From NCBI GenBank assembly GCA_903840415.1, contig CAIMFY010000118.1:173745-237744 (forward strand): DNA of 64,000 bases, given 5' to 3'. Under the pieces are notes generated by a model, which worked only from the letters and a program-made list of their open reading frames with translations, was not told where the DNA came from and made no database searches. Below are positions 17,955 to 27,398 of this stretch, piece after piece (positions within the stretch are counted from its first letter, which is position 1; each line of letters opens with the position of its first letter). Both the position numbers and the translations under genes were made by a program. The stretch is from an uncultured Opitutia bacterium. Its GTDB lineage: Bacteria > Verrucomicrobiota > Verrucomicrobiia > Opitutales > Opitutaceae.

Positions 17955-18992
17955 CTACTTCGATGGCTTCGCCGAGCGCAGTGTGGGTCCGTCCATCCAG
18001 TGGGCGGGAATCGTGGTGGTGGAGGGCCACTCGGGGATGCCGGTTTCGTTGCGCTGGAGTTGAGCGATCAGGAGTTCGCAGGCGCGGGCGCCGAGCTGGC
18101 GCGGCTGGAGATCGAGGCCGGCGCACGGGCGCGTTTTCATGAGGACGTTGAGGCAGACGAAACCGTGCGTCGCGGGCACCTCGGCGCCGAGGTTTTCCAT
18201 CCAGTCGATCGCCTCGGTGTTATGGCCGAGGACGACGTCGGGCTTGTGGCGGCGGAACCACGCTGTGAAGCCCTCGCGCGTGAACGTTTCCACGATGAGT
18301 GGTGGAACGGGTTTGGTGCCGGGGTGGCTTTCCTGAAACGCGCGGAAGGCGGCGCCCCAACGGTATTGCAGCCGCTCGTCCTGGTGTTTTTGGAGAAACA
18401 ATCCCGGTCGCTGGTAGCCGAGGGCCGCGAGACGCTGCAGCGCGGCGAGCAGCGATCGATAATGATCGGAGCAAACCGAGTGCAGCGCGGGCCGCTCGAT
18501 AATGTAGTCGGTATAGATGCCGGCGAAGCGCGTCCAGTCGAGGTTCGACAGGTCCGGCTCGTCCCACGCGGGCAGCAGCATCACACCGTGGATACCGCGC
18601 GATTGGAGGATGGAATCGAGGCGATGCACGGAGACGCCGGCGTGGCCCACCTCGAATTTTTCGACTTTGAATCCGAGGTCGGTCGCGCGGGTCGTGGCAC
18701 CGAGCACAAGTTCGCGGTGATACCGCGCCGCATAGTCGGGCCGGTCGGGCTCAAGAAAATCCACCGCCGCCAGCACGCCGCGAAATGCCGTGCCGCGGGA
18801 ACGGCGCAACTCCGACATAAGCGCGCCGGCGAGCGGATTGCGGCGGTAGCCGGCCGCCCGCGCGGCTTTTTTTACGCGCGCCGCCGTGCTGGGATCGACG
18901 CGCGGCGAGCCGCGCAGGGCGTCGGACACCGTGGTGCGCGACAAACCCAAGGTGCGCGCGAGGGAGCGGAGGGTAGGGGCGGGGCCTGGCAT
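17955..18992 (-). CDS. LacI-family transcriptional regulator
   Basis: A 345-residue regulator. The N-terminal HTH reads TLRSLARTLGLSRTTVSDALRGSPRVDPSTAARVKKAARAAGYRRNP with the LacI hinge. The remainder is a periplasmic-binding-protein-like effector domain. It is divergent from a sodium:solute symporter (148-nt gap), so it most likely represses that transporter in response to its substrate. ATG 18992 puts the HTH at the N-terminus; the longer start at 19034 would place a candidate operator inside the gene. The Mu-like element inserted 18 nt beyond the stop codon. Confidence 0.88.
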   Translation of the reverse strand: MPGPAPTLRSLARTLGLSRTTVSDALRGSPRVDPSTAARVKKAARAAGYRRNPLAGALMSELRRSRGTAFRGVLAAVDFLEPDRPDYAARYHRELVLGATTRATDLGFKVEKFEVGHAGVSVHRLDSILQSRGIHGVMLLPAWDEPDLSNLDWTRFAGIYTDYIIERPALHSVCSDHYRSLLAALQRLAALGYQRPGLFLQKHQDERLQYRWGAAFRAFQESHPGTKPVPPLIVETFTREGFTAWFRRHKPDVVLGHNTEAIDWMENLGAEVPATHGFVCLNVLMKTRPCAGLDLQPRQLGARACELLIAQLQRNETGIPEWPSTTTIPAHWMDGPTLRSAKPSK

Positions 18993-19028
18993 CTTCGGAC
19001 TGTCAGAGTTTCTGGGCGCGGAGACGGA

Positions 19029-19044
19029 AGGCAACCGTTTTCCT
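19029..19044. promoter_or_regulatory. Candidate LacI-type operator
   Basis: AGGCAACCGTTTTCCT, a 16-bp imperfect palindrome centred on CG with 6 of 8 symmetric pairs. This is the usual architecture of LacI-family sites. It lies between the divergent regulator and symporter genes. Assignment rests on symmetry and location only. Confidence 0.35.
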
Positions 19045-19140
19045 GCGGGCGGACGGCCGCCGCGAGCCGCGCCGAATACTCAGACGTAATGCGGGCTCGC
19101 CGCCATGGAACGTGAGCCTCAGGTTTTGCGAACCCTCCCC

Positions 19141-21168
19141 ATGATCTTCGGCAGCCTGCATCCCCTCGATCTCGCCATCATTGTCGCCTACCTCGTCACC
19201 GTCGTGGTGATCGGCAAGATGGCGGCGAAGGGCACGGGCTCCGAGGACGGTTTCTTTCTCGCCGGGCGCAAGCTCGGCAAGCTCTACCAATTTTTCCTGA
19301 ACTTCGGCAACGCGACCGAACCGTCCGGCGCCGTGAGCACCGCGAGCTTTGTTTTCCAGCAGGGCGCGCCGGGCTCGTGGCTCTCGTTCCAGACGGTTTT
19401 CATGAATCCCTATTTCTGGTTCATGAACGTCTGGTTCCGCCGCGTGCGGCTGACGACCGTGGCCGATCTGTTCGAGGATCGGTTTGCGAGCCGCAAGCTG
19501 AGCCGGTTCTATGCGATTTTCCAAATTCTTGTCGCCTGCGTCTTCCTCGGTTTCGCCAACGTCACCGCCTACAAGATCGCCTCGTCGCTCGTGGTGAAAC
19601 AGGAGTCGCAGTGGACCGCCGCCGATCGCGCGTCGGCCGAGGGCTACGGTGATTTGAAACGGCTCGAGAAACAGTTTGCCGCGCACACGCTGCCGGCGGA
19701 GGCGAAGCAGCAGCTCGCCGCGCTCCGCGAACGCAACGCCCGCGGCGAACTTCACAGCTACATCACGCTGCTCAACAACGTGGCGTTCTTCGTCGTGTTC
19801 GCGCTCGTCGTCGGCACCTACATCGTCATGGGCGGCATGGCGGCGGCGGCGGTCAACGAAGGGTTGCAGAGCATCCTGATCATTGTGTTTTCGCTGCTGC
19901 TCATTCCGACCGGGCTCCACGCGATCGGCGGGTGGCACGCGCTGGCGGCCAAGGTGCCCGCCAAGATGTTCGATCTCTTCGGTTCGGCCGGCTCGGATCA
20001 GTTTTCTGTGTTTGGGCTGGCCGCGATTTTGCTCGTGAGCGTCGTGCAAAATGGCGGGTTGAGCCACAACATGGGCATCTGCGGCTCGGCGAAAAATGAG
20101 TTCGCCGCGCGCAGCGGCGTCTCGGGCAATTATCTGAAACGGCTCATGATCATTCTGTGGGCGTTTGCCGGGTTGATTGCGGTCGCGGTGTTTGGCGCGG
20201 GCGGACTTTCCGATCCGGATGCGACGTGGGGCATGTTGTCCAACAAGCTTCTCGGGCCCGGCTTGATCGGGTTGATGCTGGCTGGCGTGCTGGCTGGCAC
20301 GATGTCGACGCTCGCGGCCAAGGCGCTCGCGATTTCGTCGCTCTTTGTCCGCAACGTCTTTCGCCAGATGTGGCCCGAGCTGACGGAGACGCAGGGCGTC
20401 TTTTACGCGCGCTGCACCATCGTCGTGGTGCTCGCGCTCGGTGCGCTCTCGGCGTGGCTGATGGGCGATTTTCTCTCGATCGTGAACATCGTCCTCACGG
20501 TCAACCTGCCGTTCGGCGCGTGCGTGCTGCTCAGCTTTTTCTGGCGGCGGCTCACGACGCCGGCGGTGTGGGCGTGCGTCGTCCTCTCGACGCTCGTCAT
20601 CATCGTCGTCCCGTGGACCGCGGCGAAACTTCCCTCACTGAGCACGGATCAATCGCTCGCGCAGACCAGCCTCACGCCAAGCGGCAAGCCGGCCGGCGTG
20701 TTTTTCGCGACGGTGGTGCATACGCACGAAGACGATTTGTCCAGTCCGCTCGTCGGCAGCGGTCGCTTCAACCTCGAGTGCTGGATGATGAACAAAGTTG
20801 GCCTCAACGTCGCCGCCTACTCACCGAACCAGCGGCTCACCGCCCAGTTTTTCTTCGATGGATTCTTCCCTTTCCTCGTGCTCATCGTGACGAGTCTGCT
20901 CACGCGGCCGACCGATCCGGCACGCGTCGCCCAATTCTACGGCAAGATGAAAACTCCCGTCGGCGCCACGCCCGAGCTCGAGGCAGCCGGCATGGAGGAA
21001 ACCCGCCGCCACCCGACGCGCTTCGACCAGACGAAACTCCTGCCGTGGTCGAACTGGGAATTCTGCAAATGGGATCGGGTTGACACGATCGGTTTCCTGA
21101 TTTGCAGCGCGCTCTCCGCCGCGATCGTGTTGCTCTTCATCGGGCTGCTGCGGTGGGCCGCTCCGTAA
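19141..21168 (+). CDS. Sodium:solute symporter (SSS family)
   Basis: A 675-residue integral membrane protein with the SSS signature features. TM1 is LDLAIIVAYLVTVVVIG, then GFFLAGRKLGK, a sodium-site region NATEPSGAVSTASF, and about 13 hydrophobic segments. An ~55-residue charged hydrophilic insertion sits between TM segments near residues 165-205 (ADRASAEGYGDLKRLEKQF...). It is divergent from a LacI-type regulator, which suggests uptake of a sugar or sugar acid. The substrate is not readable. ATG 19141 is preferred to the earlier in-frame ATG 19105. Confidence 0.88.
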   Translation: MIFGSLHPLDLAIIVAYLVTVVVIGKMAAKGTGSEDGFFLAGRKLGKLYQFFLNFGNATEPSGAVSTASFVFQQGAPGSWLSFQTVFMNPYFWFMNVWFRRVRLTTVADLFEDRFASRKLSRFYAIFQILVACVFLGFANVTAYKIASSLVVKQESQWTAADRASAEGYGDLKRLEKQFAAHTLPAEAKQQLAALRERNARGELHSYITLLNNVAFFVVFALVVGTYIVMGGMAAAAVNEGLQSILIIVFSLLLIPTGLHAIGGWHALAAKVPAKMFDLFGSAGSDQFSVFGLAAILLVSVVQNGGLSHNMGICGSAKNEFAARSGVSGNYLKRLMIILWAFAGLIAVAVFGAGGLSDPDATWGMLSNKLLGPGLIGLMLAGVLAGTMSTLAAKALAISSLFVRNVFRQMWPELTETQGVFYARCTIVVVLALGALSAWLMGDFLSIVNIVLTVNLPFGACVLLSFFWRRLTTPAVWACVVLSTLVIIVVPWTAAKLPSLSTDQSLAQTSLTPSGKPAGVFFATVVHTHEDDLSSPLVGSGRFNLECWMMNKVGLNVAAYSPNQRLTAQFFFDGFFPFLVLIVTSLLTRPTDPARVAQFYGKMKTPVGATPELEAAGMEETRRHPTRFDQTKLLPWSNWEFCKWDRVDTIGFLICSALSAAIVLLFIGLLRWAAP

Positions 21169-21225
21169 GGCGCGGCGCCCCGAACTTGCGTGTCACCGAG
21201 ATTCACGCCGAGCGTCAGTAGTCCC

Positions 21226-22893
21226 ATGGCCATGGCGTCCGGCAAAATCGTTTTCCGTTGGATCGGATTTGCCGCACTCGCCGTCGCGGTGCGCGCCGTC
21301 GACCGGCCACCGGTGCCGGCAGAGATTGTCGAGCTGCCGAAATTCGAGGTGTCGGACAACCGCGTGCTGCTGCCGCCGGAATCATGGCACTACGCGGAGA
21401 TTCCGGGCTTCACGATCCTATCCAACATCTCGGAGCGCGAGACGAAACGCTTCGTGCGCGATTTTCTCCTGCTGCAGGATGCGCTGACGGTGCTCATGCC
21501 GGCGCTTGGCCGCGGCGAGACGGCCGTGCCCACCAGCCTGATCCTGTGTGGCGGGGCCAACGGTTTCGACCGCTTCATGCCGGCCGATCGGGGCGACGAC
21601 GTTTACCACACCAACAGCGTCTTCTTCGACGATCCCGAGCGCGCGGCCATCGTCGTCGATTTTGCGATGACCGAGCTGCAGCTCGACGCTACAACGACCG
21701 TCCAGAGCGATCCCTATCAGGGGTTCTACAAGGAATATTTCCGGCACCTGATTCGCCGCCAGTCGGGCCATCCGCCGGCGTGGTTCGAGGAAGGGCTCGT
21801 GCAGTTGCTCGCGGCGATCGATTTCAACAAGAACTGGATAACGTTTGCGCAGATTGGCGAAGGCGCCACCGCCAAGGATACTGACTTTAGTCGGCTACTC
21901 GCAGGCAGAGAGTTGCTGCCGCTGCCGGAGTTGTTTGCGCGCAAAGCCGAGCAGGATAACCCGGCCTGGACCGCGGAGAGTTATGCCTTTGTCCACATGT
22001 GCCTCTACGGTCGGGGCAAACGCTATCAGGCGGGTTTTGCGAAATTCGTCGCTCGCCTCGGCACCGAGGAGCCGGGCGAGGCGCTCTTCAAGGAGTGTTT
22101 CAAAATGAGCTTCCGCGAAATGGAGTCGGAGCTTCGCGCCTACCTCGGATTCACCGATCACAAATGGATTCAGATGGTGATGAACAAGGGCCAGTCGCTG
22201 GCCGAGCCGCCACCCGTCGTGCTGCGCGACGCCACGGAGGCTGAGTCGGGCCGCATCCTCGGTGAAGTGTTGCGGTTTGGCGGCCACGGCATCGAGGCGC
22301 ACCTCGCGCTCATCGCGCCCTACATCCGCGGGGCCCGCGAGCCGCAGTTGCTCGCGGCGCTCGGGCTCGACGAACGCGCGGCGGGCCACGATGAGCGCGC
22401 GATAAAATTCCTCGAATCGGCGGCGCGGGCGCAGGTGACGCGACCGCGCGCCTACCTCGAACTAGCGCGATTGCGCTACGAGGCCGCGCAGGCGCCCGAT
22501 TCGGCTGGTGGCGCGCTCACGCCCGCGCAAGTGACTTCCGTGCTCGCGCCGCTGGCGACGGCCCGCAACCAGCCACCGCCCATGGCGGAGATTTACGAGC
22601 TCACCGCGGAAGTCTGGGCGCACAGTGCGCAACCGCCGACGCGCGCCGATCTCAAGGTCATCAATCAGGGTGTCGTGACCTTCCCGCGTCGGCCGCTATT
22701 GCTCGTGCACGCCGCCGATCTCAACCTGCGCTACGGCGATCCGGAGGATGCGCGCAGGATTGTCCTGCACGCGCTGAGCTTCCTGCCGAATTCACCGGCG
22801 CGAATGGCGATCGAGCAGGTGCGGGATGAGTTGCCTCCACCGCCTGCGCAGAAATCGTCACCGGGTGTGGTGCCGGCGTCGGTGAAGCCGTGA
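21226..22893 (+). CDS. Secreted protein with decayed metallopeptidase motif (paralogue 1)
   Basis: The protein has a signal peptide (MASGKIVFRWIGFAALAVAVRA) and an Opitutaceae-type opening, [10 protein letters not shown]. The layout resembles gluzincin metallopeptidases of the DUF1570 kind. Where HExxH would stand, it reads KEYFR (codons from 21730), and the downstream AWFEEGLVQ keeps the third-ligand glutamate position. Both zinc histidines are absent, so catalysis is improbable. The C-terminal ~200 residues look like TPR-type helical repeats (LLAALGLDERAAGHDERAIKFLESAARAQ). It is paralogous over its length to the next gene. Function is unknown; binding or scaffolding in the periplasm is a guess. 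Confidence 0.75.
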   Translation: MAMASGKIVFRWIGFAALAVAVRAVDRPPVPAEIVELPKFEVSDNRVLLPPESWHYAEIPGFTILSNISERETKRFVRDFLLLQDALTVLMPALGRGETAVPTSLILCGGANGFDRFMPADRGDDVYHTNSVFFDDPERAAIVVDFAMTELQLDATTTVQSDPYQGFYKEYFRHLIRRQSGHPPAWFEEGLVQLLAAIDFNKNWITFAQIGEGATAKDTDFSRLLAGRELLPLPELFARKAEQDNPAWTAESYAFVHMCLYGRGKRYQAGFAKFVARLGTEEPGEALFKECFKMSFREMESELRAYLGFTDHKWIQMVMNKGQSLAEPPPVVLRDATEAESGRILGEVLRFGGHGIEAHLALIAPYIRGAREPQLLAALGLDERAAGHDERAIKFLESAARAQVTRPRAYLELARLRYEAAQAPDSAGGALTPAQVTSVLAPLATARNQPPPMAEIYELTAEVWAHSAQPPTRADLKVINQGVVTFPRRPLLLVHAADLNLRYGDPEDARRIVLHALSFLPNSPARMAIEQVRDELPPPPAQKSSPGVVPASVKP

Positions 22894-23027
22894 CGACTGT
22901 TTGCCTTGAGCGGTAGTAGGCGTTTTTCGCTGGCACCGCTGGGCGCCGGCGCCTTGGCTGCACGCTGATCGTTTCGGTCGCGCCGTCGGATCGGCAACTT
23001 TGCCCGCGGCCCGGCGTCTCTTCACGC

Positions 23028-24851
23028 ATGACCCTTGCCCCACTTTCCACGTTTTTCGGCGCGCCTCGTATTATCCGTTGCTCGGCCGGATTGCTGGCGC
23101 TGCTCGCCGTCACCGGCGCGCTCACGGCGCAGGAAGTCCCAACCGGGCCGGTCGTCGAGCTGCCGAAATTTGTCGTCACCGATTCGCGTGAACTGCCTGC
23201 GCCCGAGTCGTGGCGCTACGCCGAGATTCCCGGTTTCGAAATTCTCACCAACGCCTCCGATCGCAACACGCGGCAACTCATCCGGGATTTCACGTTGTTC
23301 AAGCAGGCGCTGGGCTACGTTTTTCCGGTGCCCACGGCCGCCTCGGCGCCCACCTCGCTGATCCTCTGCGGCGGCGGCGGCAAGTTTGACGCGTTTGTTC
23401 CAGCCCGCAAGTCCAGCACCGAGGGCGGGCTCGCGAGCCTCTTCCTCAACAACCGCGAGCAGTCCGCGATCGTGATCGATTATCAGGCGTCGACCCTCGA
23501 CTTGGTGGGCAGCGACACCAGCAGTGACGCTGCGACCGGCACCGACTCCAACCAGATCACCGTCGACCACAACAAGCAGCTTTATCGCGAATACGTTCAC
23601 TACCTGCTCGGTCGCAGCGAGCCGCGCCCGCCGGCGTGGCTCGAGGAAGGCATGGCGCAGATCATCATGGCGATGAAGTTTGACAAGACGTCGATCTACT
23701 TCGGCAAGCTCGCGGATCAGAATGAAGTTTCCGCCGCGGCCGCTCAGATCGCCGCCCTCAATGCGATGACGGCCGCCGACGATCCGGACAATCCGGTGGC
23801 GGGCGCGCCCGTCGAGGATCTCGATTTCAACGCGGCGCTGAAGACCAAGGCGCTCGTGCCGCTGCAGGAAATGTTCACGGTGACACACGACTCGCCGGCC
23901 GCGCTCAATCCGCTCGGTAACAACCGGTGGGCGAAGCAGTGCTACGCGTTCGTGCACATGTGCATCTACGGGCAAAACGGGCGCTACCAAAAACCGTTTG
24001 CCCAGTTTCTTGCGCGGCTGAGCAAGGAGCCGCCGTCGGAGGCGCTGTTCAAGGAGTGTTTCAAGATGAGCTACAAGGATATGCTCGACGAGATTCGCGG
24101 CTACCTGAACGTCACCAATTACAAGAGCCAGGAATTCCACGCGAAAAAGGGCCAGGGCTTCGAGGAGCCGCCACCGCTCGTGCTGCGCGATGCGACCCAA
24201 GCCGAGATCGGGCGAATCAAGGGCGAGGCGTTCATGCTCGCGGACCATCCGGACGCCGCGCGGACCGAGTTGACCGCCGCCTACATCCGCGGCGAACGCG
24301 ATCCGCGGCTGCTGGCGGCGCTCGGAATTTTTCAACACGCCGCGGGCGACGACGATCGCGCGCGCAAGTTGCTGGAGGCGGCCACGCTGGCGAAGGTCGT
24401 GCGCCCCGTCGCCTACCTCGATCTCGCACAGCTGCGCTACGCCGACGCGCTGGCGAAACCCGGCGCCACCGAGGGAAGTTTTTCTGCTACCCAAGTTTCC
24501 GCGGTGCTCGATCTTTTGCTTGCCGCCCGCAGACAGGCGCCGCCGCTGGCCCGGGTTTATGAATTGATGGCCGACACGTGGGCGCACAGCGCCGCGAAGC
24601 CGAAACGCGACGACGTGCTCGTGCTGGTCGAGGGCGTGCGAATTTTTCCCACGCACCTCCGGCTGCTCTATGAGACGGCCGTGTTCTGCATGGACGCTGG
24701 CATGAACGACGTGGCCGGCCCGCTGGTCGACTACGCGCTGAAAGTCGCACCCGATGCGAAGGTGAAGGCGACATTCGAAAAACTGAAAGCCGAATTGCCG
24801 CCAGCGCCCGCCGCTTCCCCGGCCGCCTCCACGAAACCTGCGGGCCGCTGA
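23028..24851 (+). CDS. Secreted protein with decayed metallopeptidase motif (paralogue 2)
   Basis: A 607-residue paralogue of the preceding gene, with signal peptide ending ALTAQE and opening [21 protein letters not shown]. The HExxH equivalent reads REYVH (near 23585), so the first histidine is Arg while the second is retained. AWLEEGMAQ keeps the third-ligand position. C-terminal TPR-like helices follow ([25 protein letters not shown]). The pair shows two degrees of loss of the same metal site. The gene is separated from paralogue 1 by 134 nt with no recognisable element. It is probably exported; the role is unknown. Confidence 0.75.
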   Translation: MTLAPLSTFFGAPRIIRCSAGLLALLAVTGALTAQEVPTGPVVELPKFVVTDSRELPAPESWRYAEIPGFEILTNASDRNTRQLIRDFTLFKQALGYVFPVPTAASAPTSLILCGGGGKFDAFVPARKSSTEGGLASLFLNNREQSAIVIDYQASTLDLVGSDTSSDAATGTDSNQITVDHNKQLYREYVHYLLGRSEPRPPAWLEEGMAQIIMAMKFDKTSIYFGKLADQNEVSAAAAQIAALNAMTAADDPDNPVAGAPVEDLDFNAALKTKALVPLQEMFTVTHDSPAALNPLGNNRWAKQCYAFVHMCIYGQNGRYQKPFAQFLARLSKEPPSEALFKECFKMSYKDMLDEIRGYLNVTNYKSQEFHAKKGQGFEEPPPLVLRDATQAEIGRIKGEAFMLADHPDAARTELTAAYIRGERDPRLLAALGIFQHAAGDDDRARKLLEAATLAKVVRPVAYLDLAQLRYADALAKPGATEGSFSATQVSAVLDLLLAARRQAPPLARVYELMADTWAHSAAKPKRDDVLVLVEGVRIFPTHLRLLYETAVFCMDAGMNDVAGPLVDYALKVAPDAKVKATFEKLKAELPPAPAASPAASTKPAGR

Positions 24852-24888
24852 GCACGCGCGGAATCAGCCTGTCTTAACTCCCGCTACT

Positions 24889-25203
24889 ATGATCAGAAAA
24901 GCCTTTGTGATGAGTTTGCATCCCGGCTCCGAGTCCGAATACGAGCGCCGCCACCGCCCGATCTGGCCGGAGCTTGAGGCCGTGCTCAAGGCGCACGGTG
25001 TCCGCAACTATTCCATCTTTCTGCACGCGGAAACGCGCCAGCTTTTCGCCTACGCCGAAATCGAGGACGAAGCACGCTGGGCCGCGATCGCGAAAACGGA
25101 AGTCTGCCAGCGCTGGTGGAAACACATGGACCCGCTGATGCCGGGCAACCCCGACTGCAGTCCGGTTGCGCGCGACCTTCGCGAGGTGTTTCATATCGAT
25201 TGA
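24889..25203 (+). CDS. rhaM: L-rhamnose mutarotase
   Basis: A 104-residue protein that fits the RhaM family in full length: [29 protein letters not shown], then [16 protein letters not shown], and WWKHMDPLM. RhaM interconverts alpha and beta anomers of L-rhamnose in the cytoplasm. Catalytic His and Tyr candidates are in RRHRPIWP and NYSIFL. The neighbouring rhamnogalacturonan acetylesterase and sugar transporters support a pectin/rhamnose role for this stretch. Confidence 0.9.
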   Translation: MIRKAFVMSLHPGSESEYERRHRPIWPELEAVLKAHGVRNYSIFLHAETRQLFAYAEIEDEARWAAIAKTEVCQRWWKHMDPLMPGNPDCSPVARDLREVFHID

Positions 25204-25215
25204 GCGCGGGGCGGA

Positions 25216-26469
25216 TTAGGGCCCGAGCGTCTCGCTGATCGGCACCGGCAGGATGCGGTCAACAGGCGCGCCCGGCCGCGGGCGGTAGCGCAACACGATC
25301 ACAAGCGTCGCCGCCGTCAGCGCAGCGGAAACGAAGAAGAGTCCGCGATGACCGAGCAGTTTCACGAGTGCGCCGAAGCCGAAGAAGCCGAAGAGATTTC
25401 CGAGATTGGCGGCGTTGGTGTAGATTGCAGTCGCGAGGCCGGCCTGGCCGGGCACCAGCTCCTGAAAGAAGAGAATGCCGATGTTCGAAATGACCGCGAA
25501 TGACAGCCCGTGGAGGATCTGCATCGGCAGGACGTGCCACGGCGCACGCGCGCACGGCAGCAGGAGGAAATAAATCACGGTCGTGGCCGCACCGAGGCGG
25601 ATCAGGCCGAGCTGGTGGCCGCGAGCGGCGAGCAATCCGAACCAGAGCATAAGCGGCACCTCGGCGGCCGGGCCCACGCCGAACGCAAAGCCGACATCGC
25701 GCCCGTTGCCCGCGAGCTCGCCGGTGATGTAGAGCGGAAGGTTGAGGAGGTTGATCGTGTGTGCCGCGAGCACGAGCAGGAACGCCAGGAACATTGCGAA
25801 CACGTCGCCGCGCGTGAGCACGCGCCACACCGACTCGCGCACCGCATCGCGCACGTGCGCCGGCCGCGGTTCGTCCGGCACGTAGCGCAGCACGCCGAGC
25901 AGAAACAACCCGAACAGTCCGGCCGCCGCGAGGAACAGCGTGCGAAAGCCGTGCGTCACCATCACCCACGCGCCGACCGTCGGCCCCGCCGTCCACGCCA
26001 GTGAGAAGCACACGCGCACTACACTCATCAGGTAGGTCGGCGGCACGCCCTCGATGCCATGCGCGATGAACCGCTCGCGCACGTGCGCGAAGAGTTGTGA
26101 GAAGCAGATCGCCGCGAGCGCCAGCACCGTCACACCGATGACGATCAGGGCGCGCGGATCGTGCAGGAACGCATAGCCTGTGTAGCCGAGCATGCCGCCG
26201 CCCGCGCCGATCAGCAGCACGGTTTTGCGCGACAGATGGCTGTCGGACCAGCGCGCGAGCGTCGTCGTCACTAAGATCGCGCTGACCGACGTCGCCGTCA
26301 TGTAGAGTCCGAACAGCGACGGTGACATCCCGATCTCGTGCGTGCCCCAAAGCGACAGGAACGGCGCGACGAATGAAAAGCCCACGCCGAGCGCGACCGA
26401 CGCGGCGAGCAGGCCGGCGAAATCGGGCTGGGTCAGGATGCGCTTCGTGAGTCGCAGGAGATCCGTCAT
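25216..26469 (-). CDS. MFS transporter, sugar-efflux (SetA-like) type
   Basis: A 417-residue protein with 12 predicted membrane helices. The MFS loop 2-3 motif appears as LARWSDSHLSRKTVLLIGAGGG, and a second-half repeat is present. The overall look (FVAPFLSLWGTHEIGMSPSLFGLYMT) is of the sugar-efflux SetA/B group. ATG 26469 starts directly before the first amphipathic segment; a longer frame to 26562 adds 31 residues without homology. It converges on rhaM with a 12-nt gap. Substrate is not determined. Confidence 0.85.
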   Translation of the reverse strand: MTDLLRLTKRILTQPDFAGLLAASVALGVGFSFVAPFLSLWGTHEIGMSPSLFGLYMTATSVSAILVTTTLARWSDSHLSRKTVLLIGAGGGMLGYTGYAFLHDPRALIVIGVTVLALAAICFSQLFAHVRERFIAHGIEGVPPTYLMSVVRVCFSLAWTAGPTVGAWVMVTHGFRTLFLAAAGLFGLFLLGVLRYVPDEPRPAHVRDAVRESVWRVLTRGDVFAMFLAFLLVLAAHTINLLNLPLYITGELAGNGRDVGFAFGVGPAAEVPLMLWFGLLAARGHQLGLIRLGAATTVIYFLLLPCARAPWHVLPMQILHGLSFAVISNIGILFFQELVPGQAGLATAIYTNAANLGNLFGFFGFGALVKLLGHRGLFFVSAALTAATLVIVLRYRPRPGAPVDRILPVPISETLGP

Positions 26470-26649
26470 GGCAAACGGTCTTTTCAACACGGCGTGGTGC
26501 CGGAACCCAACACCAATCTGCGCGCTACTCGTCGCCCGCTGGGTCGGCGCCGGCTTATTCAATCGTCTTGGTCGCGACGAGCGTCTCGCCGGAGACTTAG
26601 TTCACTGCGCCATCAGGCGAGAGGTAAATCCCGCTGGCGACGACGGCGC

Positions 26650-27375
26650 TCACTTCAGCCATTGTGCGAGCGGGAGTTTCTGCTCGCGGATTTGGGCGAC
26701 GGCGAGTGCGGCGACATGCACAGCGCCGGCTTCGACGAAGTGCGTGTTGTCCTGCGAGCCTTTCGGCAACTTCTCAAATTTGCCCGGTTCGATCCACATG
26801 AAGAATTTTTTCGATGGTTCGTCGCCGGTGGCTTGGAGCCAGGCGCTCGTTGCGCGCTCAAGCTCAAGGAGCGGCACTTTCTCCTCGAGGGCGACGGCGC
26901 GCACCGCATCCGGATAGGTGCCGTGGGTCGGCTGGAGTTTGCCGGCGGCATCGAATTTCCGGCGCGCAACCGGCGTTGCGAGAATCGGCGACGCCTGCTT
27001 GGCGCGGACTTCGCGGACGAAGCGGCGGAGGTTCTCTGGAAACGCAGTCTTCACGTCGGTGCCGACGTCGGGTTTGTCGATTTTTTCGTCGTTGTGGCCA
27101 AACTGGATGATGACGAAGTCACCGGGCTGGAGCACATCGACGATTTTTTGCCAGCGGCCTTCCGTGATGAAGCTGAGCGTGCTGCGGCCGTTCATCGCGT
27201 GGTTGTGCACCATCGCCGGATCGGAGAAGAAGCGCGGGAGCGCCTGGCCCCAGCCGTATTCCGGCAAATCAGCGGGCTTGTTGGCCATCGTGGAATCGCC
27301 GGCGAGATAGAGTTGCGGGCCGGCGAACGCGAGTAGGGGCAGCAACAGTAGCGCAAGGGGAGTGAGGATTTTCAC
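26650..27375 (-). CDS. Secreted rhamnogalacturonan acetylesterase (SGNH hydrolase)
   Basis: The protein deacetylates rhamnogalacturonan I in pectin. SGNH blocks are clear: block I LYLAGDSTMAN (Ser nucleophile), block II glycine/Asn region HNHAMNGRST, block III IIQFGHND, and block V DNTHF with Asp and His. A signal peptide ILTPLALLLLPLLAFAG precedes. GTG 27375 gives a standard signal peptide. ATG 27414 is also in frame, adds 13 residues and overlaps the upstream gene's stop by 16 nt. It lies downstream of the PLP dehydratase on the same strand. Confidence 0.88.
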   Translation of the reverse strand: MKILTPLALLLLPLLAFAGPQLYLAGDSTMANKPADLPEYGWGQALPRFFSDPAMVHNHAMNGRSTLSFITEGRWQKIVDVLQPGDFVIIQFGHNDEKIDKPDVGTDVKTAFPENLRRFVREVRAKQASPILATPVARRKFDAAGKLQPTHGTYPDAVRAVALEEKVPLLELERATSAWLQATGDEPSKKFFMWIEPGKFEKLPKGSQDNTHFVEAGAVHVAALAVAQIREQKLPLAQWLK

Positions 27376-27398
27376 CGGGGAAAATTGAGAACGGAAAA

